From Avibacterium sp. 21-586 (GTDB lineage: Bacteria; Pseudomonadota; Gammaproteobacteria; Enterobacterales; Pasteurellaceae): a stretch of 64,000 nucleotides of DNA. Below, piece by piece: positions 58,775 to 64,000 of this stretch (its first letter is position 1; each line of letters starts with the position of its first letter). Location: positions 506,501 through 570,500 of the forward strand of contig NZ_JAKKOD010000002.1 of the NCBI RefSeq assembly GCF_026226775.1, written 5' to 3'. Below the pieces are notes generated by a model. The model worked only from the letters and a program-made list of their open reading frames with translations. It did no database searches and had not been told where the DNA came from. The position numbers were made by a program, and so were the translations under genes.

Positions 58775-61668
58775 TATTTACTCTTATTGCTGATAATCAC
58801 ACGCAGGCTATCCAAGCGCCAAGTGGCTTTGTGCAAGTGTTGTAAAATCTGCTCGCGCTCGGCACTGAGTGCGTCAATTTCATTTTGGCGAATAGTTTTA
58901 TTCACTTGTTTTAACGCCTGCAAGCGGGTTAATTCGCTATCCAAACGCTGTACAGCTTGCTGCTCTGATTGTTCAATTAATCTCTGTGCTTGTTCGCCAA
59001 TTTGACGTTCGCCTGCTTGTAATAATTGTTCAATATTAGCGCGCAACATTTTAATCACCTTGCTCGCCATTTGTTTTGCCATTGGTTTAAGCTGTTTTTG
59101 TAGCAGTTCAAAGCCCACTTTATCCGATAAATTATGACCTTTGCCATCAATTAATAATCGCACTGGCGTTGGTGGTAAAAAGCGAGTGAGCTGCAAACCG
59201 CGTGGCGCTTGGGCTTCCACAATGTAAATGAGTTCCAACCACAGCGATCCCACAGGCAGTTCATTATTAATCAACAATGATACGGCAGTTTTGCCAATCT
59301 CGCCATCAGTAATCAAATCAATGCCGTTGCGGATCATCGGGTGATCCCAAGTGAGAAACTCAACGTCTTCGCGCGCCACGGCTAAATTACGATCAAAGGT
59401 TACTGTTAAGCCTTCTTCTTTTAAGCCTGGGAAATCTGGCACCAGCATTGTGCCTGTGGGGTGAATAACAATGCTCTTTTCGCCGAGCTCTTCTTGTTCC
59501 ACGCCAATAATATCGAACAAATTCAAGGTGAAATTAATTAATTCGCTTGAACCATCTTGCTCGCCAATGGCTTCGGCCAAAGCTTGGGCTTGTTCGCCAC
59601 CGTTAGAATTAATTTCTAATAGACGATCCCTGCCTTGATCAAGCTGCACTTTTAAGGCATCACGCTCGCTTCGGGTCTGAGCGACAAATTCATCAAAGGC
59701 CGCATTCTGTTCATTATGCTGTAAAAAATCTTGTAATTTTGCACCGCACTTTTCAAACAAGGTTGCCCCCATCGGGCAAGTTTCTTCAAATGCGTTTAGC
59801 CCTTGATGATACCATTTTGCCAACAGAACTTGCGGACTATCCGCAAAACAAGGGGCGTAAATTTCAATGTCTTGCGTTTGCCCAATACGATCTAGGCGTC
59901 CTATGCACTGTTCCAATAAATCAGGATTATCAGGCAAGTTAAACAGCACCAAATGATGCGCAAACTGGAAATTTCGCCCTTCTGAACCAATGCTGGACGT
60001 GAGCAACACCTGCGCACCCTCTTCCTGTTGAGCAAAGTAAGCCGCGGCTTTATCCCGTTCCACAATGGACATATTTTGATGGAACACAGCGCTGCGAATG
60101 GCTTCTTTTTCGCGTAAGGCTTTCTCTAGCTGAATGGCGGTTTTGGCTTGATGACAAATCACCAACACTTTTTCTTCACGGTAAGATTGTAAGAAATCAA
60201 TCAACCATTCCACACGCGGATCAAAATCCCACCAAGCGGCATCAGGATTCATTTTCTGGAAGATCTGCTCGGGGTAAAATAAATCGCTGGTTTTCACTTC
60301 ACCAAGCATTTTCAGCACACCAATAGCATTGCGATATTGCTTTGGCATTGGCAAGGTGATTTCGTGATAATGACGCAGCGGGAAGCCTTTCACGCCTTGG
60401 CGGGTATTACGAAATAACACACGACTGGTGCCGTGGCGATCAAGCAGATTTTCCACTAAGGTTTCACGTGCTTGCGCTTTTTTCTCGCTATGATGAAGAT
60501 CCGCTAATAATTCGTTAATATCTTGATCAGACAGCAATTCCGCTAAATGTTTTTCTTCTTGCGTGCTTAATGGCTGTTCGCTCAGCAATCCATTCACGGC
60601 TTCAGCCACTGGTTGATAATGCTGCTGTTCTTGCACAAAAGCATTGTAATCATAAAAGCGATCGGGATCGAGCAATTTTAAGCGCGCGAAATGGCTTTCT
60701 TGCCCTAATTGTTCAGGGGTTGCCGTCAGCAATAACACGGCTGGAATATGGATCGCCAACTGCTCGACAATTTGATAAGCCAAACTTGGCGCTTGTTCCG
60801 ACCATTCAAGATGATGCGCTTCATCGACAATCAATAAATCAAATTCCGCACTAATCAGCTGTTCCGCGCGATTAGGCTTTTGCACCAACCAATCTAGGGC
60901 GCAAATAATTAAGGATTCCGTTTTAAACGGATTGGCTACTACACCACCCTCAAGACCATCAAAATCAGTGCAACGTTCTTCATCAAAAAGGGAGAAATGT
61001 AAATTAAAACGGCGCAGCATTTCCACAAGCCATTGATGTTGCAAGGTTTCTGGCACGATAATTAGCACACGATCGACCTTTTCAGCAAACAACTGTTGCT
61101 GCAAGATCATTCCTGCTTCAATGGTTTTGCCTAACCCCACTTCATCGGCTAACAACACTCGCGGCGCAATACGTTGCCCCACTTCTTTAGCAATATGCAA
61201 TTGGTGGGCAATTAACCCACCGCGAATACCGCGTAAGCCACGCAATGGTGATTGATACTGGGCTTGGCGTTGTTGCAAAGCTCGATAACGCAGCAAAAAT
61301 TGGCTTGCACGATCAATCTGCCCTGCGAATAAACGTTCTTGCGGCTTACTAAAGGCAATTTGCGCACTGAGATCAGCTTCTTGTAATAGGGTTTCTTGCC
61401 CATCTGCTTTTTGTACTAAATAGAATGCCAGCCCGTTATGATCTAACACTTCAAGCACCTTGCCCTGCCAGCCGTCTTTGTGACGAATCTCATCACCCAC
61501 TTGAAAAATCACGCGTACTAAAGGAGCATTATCTAAAGCATAAATACGAATTTCTTCGGCGGCAGGAAAATTTAGCGTCACCGTACGGTGATTAACTTCT
61601 GCAACCACACCCAAGCCAAGATCATTTTCACTTTCACTAATCCAACGCTGACCAACGATAAAGGACAT
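58774..61668 (-). CDS. rapA: RNA polymerase-associated ATPase RapA (HepA)
   Basis: SWI2/SNF2-type ATPase that recycles RNA polymerase, 964 aa (E. coli 968). The N-terminal Tudor-like domains begin [20 protein letters not shown]. Helicase motifs [20 protein letters not shown] near residue 172, the DEAH box [12 protein letters not shown] near 279 and the second lobe [20 protein letters not shown] with [11 protein letters not shown] near 600 are intact. The frame extends 19 codons upstream of the chosen ATG (61666-61668). It is cotranscribed with rluA. Confidence 0.96.
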   Translation of the reverse strand: MSFIVGQRWISESENDLGLGVVAEVNHRTVTLNFPAAEEIRIYALDNAPLVRVIFQVGDEIRHKDGWQGKVLEVLDHNGLAFYLVQKADGQETLLQEADLSAQIAFSKPQERLFAGQIDRASQFLLRYRALQQRQAQYQSPLRGLRGIRGGLIAHQLHIAKEVGQRIAPRVLLADEVGLGKTIEAGMILQQQLFAEKVDRVLIIVPETLQHQWLVEMLRRFNLHFSLFDEERCTDFDGLEGGVVANPFKTESLIICALDWLVQKPNRAEQLISAEFDLLIVDEAHHLEWSEQAPSLAYQIVEQLAIHIPAVLLLTATPEQLGQESHFARLKLLDPDRFYDYNAFVQEQQHYQPVAEAVNGLLSEQPLSTQEEKHLAELLSDQDINELLADLHHSEKKAQARETLVENLLDRHGTSRVLFRNTRQGVKGFPLRHYHEITLPMPKQYRNAIGVLKMLGEVKTSDLFYPEQIFQKMNPDAAWWDFDPRVEWLIDFLQSYREEKVLVICHQAKTAIQLEKALREKEAIRSAVFHQNMSIVERDKAAAYFAQQEEGAQVLLTSSIGSEGRNFQFAHHLVLFNLPDNPDLLEQCIGRLDRIGQTQDIEIYAPCFADSPQVLLAKWYHQGLNAFEETCPMGATLFEKCGAKLQDFLQHNEQNAAFDEFVAQTRSERDALKVQLDQGRDRLLEINSNGGEQAQALAEAIGEQDGSSELINFTLNLFDIIGVEQEELGEKSIVIHPTGTMLVPDFPGLKEEGLTVTFDRNLAVAREDVEFLTWDHPMIRNGIDLITDGEIGKTAVSLLINNELPVGSLWLELIYIVEAQAPRGLQLTRFLPPTPVRLLIDGKGHNLSDKVGFELLQKQLKPMAKQMASKVIKMLRANIEQLLQAGERQIGEQAQRLIEQSEQQAVQRLDSELTRLQALKQVNKTIRQNEIDALSAEREQILQHLHKATWRLDSLRVIISNKSK

Positions 61669-61809
61669 AAAATTTACTCTTATTTTATTGTTATAGCTAA
61701 ATGGCAAATTCTTATAATAGACCATTTAGAAAAGATTTTATTACCAAAAAAGCGGCTATTTTAACGATCTTGCTGTAAAAAACAAATGAAAATATATACA
61801 ACAAAACAC

Positions 61810-61827
61810 CCTAAAAACCCTAAAAAC
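61810..61827 (+). repeat. tandem CCCTAAAAA repeat upstream of pnuC
   Basis: Two exact tandem copies of CCCTAAAAA lie in the 5' region of pnuC, 90 nt before its start. Tandem short repeats can be regulator half-sites, but I cannot link them to a known NAD regulator. Confidence 0.5.
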
Positions 61828-61916
61828 AGAAAGAAAAATGTAGCCTATACTTGACTTTTAAAAAGTGCGGTGCAAAAATCGTAATGTTTTTTATTTCACT
61901 TAGTAAGGATAATACA

Positions 61917-62597
61917 ATGCGTTTTTCTCAAACTCTCAAAAATGAATTGTTCGGTGGCTGGAGACCTTTTGAAGTGGTCTGGCTTTTCTTGTTTATTGCA
62001 GCACAGCTTTACGCCTATGTACAATCGCCTGTGTCTTGGTTGGAAGCACTCGCAGGGATTTCGGGAATCTTATGCGTCGTGTTTGTGGGCAAAGGGAAAA
62101 TCAGTAACTATTTCTTCGGTTTGATTTTTGCTTATAGCTATTTCTATGTGTCTTTAGACAACAAGTTTTATGGTGAAATGACCACAACCCTTTATGTTTA
62201 TATTCCTGCCCAATTTATCGGTTATTTCTTATGGAAAGAAAATATGCGCAACAGCACAGAACAAAGCGAAACGGTCATCGCCAAATTTCTTACCTTAAAA
62301 GGTTGGGTAACCCTAATTAGCCTTGTGGCACTAGGGTCTATTGCCTTTATCAGCATTTTAAAAACCACAGATGGCAATTCTATTGGCTTAGATGGCGTAA
62401 CCACCGTATTTGTTATTGCTGCACAATTATTGATGATTTTACGCTATAGCGAACAATGGATTCTATGGATTATCATCAATATTCTTTCAATCATACTCTG
62501 GGCAGACACCCCTGCGATGTATTTAATGTACGGGGCTTACTTGCTCAACTCGTTATATGGCTACTATAACTGGTCGAAATTAGCAAAAAACTCATAG
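61917..62597 (+). CDS. pnuC: nicotinamide riboside transporter PnuC
   Basis: Inner-membrane facilitator for nicotinamide riboside, 226 aa with about seven to eight helices. Family stretches WRPFEVVWLFLFIAAQLYAY (near residue 13), EALAGISGILCVVFVGKGKI and SNYFFGLIFAYSYFYVSLDN are present, with the C-terminal YLMYGAYLLNSLYGYYNW. The frame extends 22 codons upstream, but ATG 61917 follows an AAGGATAATACA site. Dependence on external NAD precursors is typical of Haemophilus-like Pasteurellaceae. It stands alone. Confidence 0.94.
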   Translation: MRFSQTLKNELFGGWRPFEVVWLFLFIAAQLYAYVQSPVSWLEALAGISGILCVVFVGKGKISNYFFGLIFAYSYFYVSLDNKFYGEMTTTLYVYIPAQFIGYFLWKENMRNSTEQSETVIAKFLTLKGWVTLISLVALGSIAFISILKTTDGNSIGLDGVTTVFVIAAQLLMILRYSEQWILWIIINILSIILWADTPAMYLMYGAYLLNSLYGYYNWSKLAKNS

Positions 62598-62620
62598 TAA
62601 AATGACCACGCTTTATTTTA

Positions 62621-63294
62621 GGGGATGTATTAGATTAGACCTAAATTTTGCACCAAAATGGCTCTTTTTTATCCGTGTTTAGTGGATTAAAATTGAACCG
62701 AAACTGACATTTTGTAAAAATAACGGAAAAGATTTCTTATCAATTCCGTTATTCTTTCTTAGCGGTCAATTAGGCTGATTTCAAAAATTTTCTATTTTAT
62801 TAATATGATTTTTTACTTATACAAAATGAGTTGAATAATTCATCCTGAAATACTTAAACACGCTTAACATCAAGCACATCATAACGATGGTAATAGCCGT
62901 TTCAGGCAGCTTTTACTTTTAATAACAGGGAGTAAGGTATAAATGTTAGTGTGTTCAAAGACAATCGCATAGACTTTTTATTCTCATTTCAGCATTCCCA
63001 AACGGCAGCTTCCCCAATTAGCTAACACACCTTTTTCCCCTCTATTCTCTCATCTAGCTAATTTTCATCTAGTTCTATCTCACCTGTAAAAATTTGATTG
63101 GCATCCCGGACAAAATAATGCTCCCTTATTTTTCGAAATAGGGTTAATTTCTAGTAAATTTACTACAGGCTACAGATAGGCTATGATTTCAAAGTACAAA
63201 AAACACTAGTCATTTTTTCTATATGAATTCTTATTCTACAAGGAGTCATCTTGATTTTCATAGGGCCAATATAACCCTTATTCTAATACGCCTC
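62621..63294 (-). mobile_element. decayed IS1016-like (IS1595 family) element
   Basis: A 674-bp relic lies between pnuC and metJ. Left end GGGGATGTATTAGATTAG (62621-62638) and right end CTTATTCTAATACGCCTC (63277-63294) are imperfect inverted repeats. Fragments of an IS1016-type transposase run on the minus strand between them. Its length fits the roughly 0.7-kb IS1016 type. Many stops and frameshifts show that it is inactive. It fills almost all of the 796-nt pnuC-metJ gap and ends 10 nt before the met boxes. Confidence 0.7.
62815..63085 (-). pseudogene. IS1016-like transposase remnant
   Basis: On the minus strand, in shifting frames, I can read GEIELDES (first catalytic Asp region), KVYAIVFEHTNIYTLLPVIK followed by SKSC (core strand region), and YHRYDVLDVKRV (the SYDALDV block of IS1595 transposases). 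Stops and frameshifts separate them. The N-terminal and C-terminal parts are not recognisable. Family assignment is from memory. Confidence 0.65.
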
Positions 63295-63303
63295 GCAATT
63301 TTT

Positions 63304-63359
63304 AGCTATCTAGAAGTCTTAATGTCTAGATTGTTATTTCAGCAATTTTTGATTAGAAT
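63304..63359 (+). promoter_or_regulatory. metJ promoter with met boxes
   Basis: Consecutive 8-mers AGCTATCT, AGAAGTCT, TAATGTCT and AGATTGTT (63304-63335) match the met box AGACGTCT at 5, 7, 5 and 4 of 8 positions. They run into a promoter with -35 TTGTTA (63331-63336), 17-nt spacing and -10 TAGAAT (63354-63359). This is the expected layout for MetJ autorepression with S-adenosylmethionine. Confidence 0.7.
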
Positions 63360-63393
63360 AGGTTTAGTTTTGTCTAGATTTAAGGTGTAAATT

Positions 63394-63711
63394 ATGGCTA
63401 ATTGGGATGGTAAATATATTAGTCCTTATGCAGAACACGGTAAGAAGAGTCAGCAAGTAAAGAAAATTACGGTATCTATTCCAATTAAGGTGCTAGAAAT
63501 TTTAACAAATGAGCGGACAAGACGTCAGCTAAAAAATTTACGCCATGCGACAAATAGTGAGTTGTTATGTGAGGCATTTTTGCACGCATTTACAGGGCAG
63601 CCATTGCCTACCGATGAGGATTTGTTAAAAGATCGTTATAACGAAATACCTGAACAGGCGAAGAAAATTATGCGTGAATTAGATATTGATCCTGAAGCAT
63701 GGGAATATTAA
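63394..63711 (+). CDS. metJ: methionine repressor MetJ
   Basis: Ribbon-helix-helix repressor of methionine synthesis that uses S-adenosylmethionine as corepressor, 105 aa, full length. The DNA-binding ribbon [20 protein letters not shown] (about residues 23-42) and the helix [20 protein letters not shown] are conserved. The ATG follows AAGGTG. In enterobacteria metJ is divergent from metB; here an IS relic lies upstream and the S10 operon downstream. Confidence 0.96.
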   Translation: MANWDGKYISPYAEHGKKSQQVKKITVSIPIKVLEILTNERTRRQLKNLRHATNSELLCEAFLHAFTGQPLPTDEDLLKDRYNEIPEQAKKIMRELDIDPEAWEY

Positions 63712-63736
63712 ATTTTAGATTCCATTTTGAAATTAG

Positions 63737-63765
63737 TTGCAATCCTTGTTTTAGTTAAGTATAAT
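63737..63765 (+). promoter_or_regulatory. S10 operon promoter
   Basis: -35 TTGCAA (63737-63742), 17-nt spacing and a perfect -10 TATAAT (63760-63765) lie 26 nt past metJ. The predicted transcript starts near 63772 and leaves a leader of about 185 nt before rpsJ, similar in length to the E. coli S10 leader. Confidence 0.8.
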
Positions 63766-63771
63766 CCACAA

Positions 63772-63956
63772 GCTTTCAATACAAAGCCCTTTAGTGTAAT
63801 CATTTATTAAAGGTGTATTACAGATTTTGTAATATATAAAATGTTCTCGATTTGGGAACTATAATATTAGGTTACTGCACTTCCCTTTCAATTAGCTTTA
63901 TGAAAGGTGATGGTGTCAGTTTTATTTTAGCTAAAAATTATTGGAGCTCTGGTCTA
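63772..63956 (+). promoter_or_regulatory. S10 operon leader (candidate L4 autoregulation region)
   Basis: The untranslated leader of rpsJ contains the hairpins GTTC/GAAC (63843-63859) and CCTTTCA/TGAAAGG (63884-63907), and ends with TTGGAGCTCTGGTCTA before the ATG, much like the E. coli leader end. In gammaproteobacteria this leader mediates L4 control of transcription and translation. I infer the function from position and length. Confidence 0.55.
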
Positions 63957-64000
63957 ATGCAGAACCAAAGAATCCGTATCCGTTTAAAAGCATTTGATCA
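63957..64000 (+). CDS. rpsJ: 30S ribosomal protein S10 (partial, runs off right edge)
   Basis: The first 14 codons read MQNQRIRIRLKAFD, the universal N-terminus of ribosomal protein S10 in this group. S10 is also the transcription elongation factor NusE. It is the first gene of the large S10 ribosomal operon that must continue to the right. A strong promoter and leader precede it. Confidence 0.95.
   Translation, partial: MQNQRIRIRLKAFD

Overview
The window is chromosomal DNA from a Pasteurellaceae bacterium of the Haemophilus/Aggregatibacter/Pasteurella/Avibacterium branch. I found 31 exact copies of the Hin-type DNA uptake sequence core AAGTGCGGT by eye, spread over both strands. The DNA is AT-rich, and gene content and order (zwf-pgl-gnd, napFDAGHBC, pnp-nlpI-deaD, the sgb/yia cluster) match that family. 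I cannot fix the species; Avibacterium or a close relative is a guess. Almost everything is housekeeping or core metabolism. The accessory signal lies in a few broken genes, decayed insertion sequences and one protein glycosylation locus.

Layout. 1-8.1 kb: a 2,3-diketo-L-gulonate catabolic operon on the minus strand (yiaK, yiaL, TRAP transporter yiaMNO, lyxK, sgbU, sgbE cut by the left edge) with the divergent IclR-type regulator yiaJ. The shared promoter region has matched operators and a CRP site. 8.2-8.8 kb: a decayed IS1016-like element. 8.9-16.9 kb: yfcZ-like gene, gnd, a HEPN/MNT toxin-antitoxin-type pair whose MNT gene is frameshifted, pgl, zwf, cysQ, and an OPT-family transporter. 17-25.5 kb: hslR, hslO, pckA, then pnp-nlpI-deaD. 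25.8-31.8 kb: the complete periplasmic nitrate reductase operon napFDAGHBC, which fits the nitrate sensor narQ at 51-52.8 kb.

32-36.6 kb: fmt-rsmB-(GT2 glycosyltransferase)-trkA. 36.8-38.7 kb: an HMW1C/NGT-type cytoplasmic N-glycosyltransferase. 38.7-40.4 kb: amtB with a heavily decayed PII (glnK) pseudogene where its regulator should be. 40.7-44.2 kb: divergent ssb and uvrA, whose shared intergenic region carries both a LexA box and a CRP-S (competence) site. 44.3-47 kb: mreBCD. 47-51 kb: greB, rpoH, tehA, a DUF2322 gene, murB. 51-55.3 kb: narQ, ridA and a transglutaminase/MerT-like/MerP-like cluster. 55.6-61.7 kb: hemN, a DUF2489 gene, yihI, rluA, rapA. 61.9-62.6 kb: pnuC. 62.6-63.3 kb: a second decayed IS1016-like element ending next to the met boxes of metJ. 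63.7-64 kb: promoter, leader and first codons of the S10 ribosomal protein operon (rpsJ, cut by the right edge).

I did not find a clearly new multi-gene system. The best candidates for a second look are: (i) the HEPN/MNT pair with a homopolymer frameshift downstream of an intact GSX10DXD motif; (ii) the fossil glnK beside an apparently functional amtB; (iii) a GT2 glycosyltransferase translationally coupled to rsmB within 3 kb of the N-glycosyltransferase; and (iv) the dual SOS/competence control region between ssb and uvrA.
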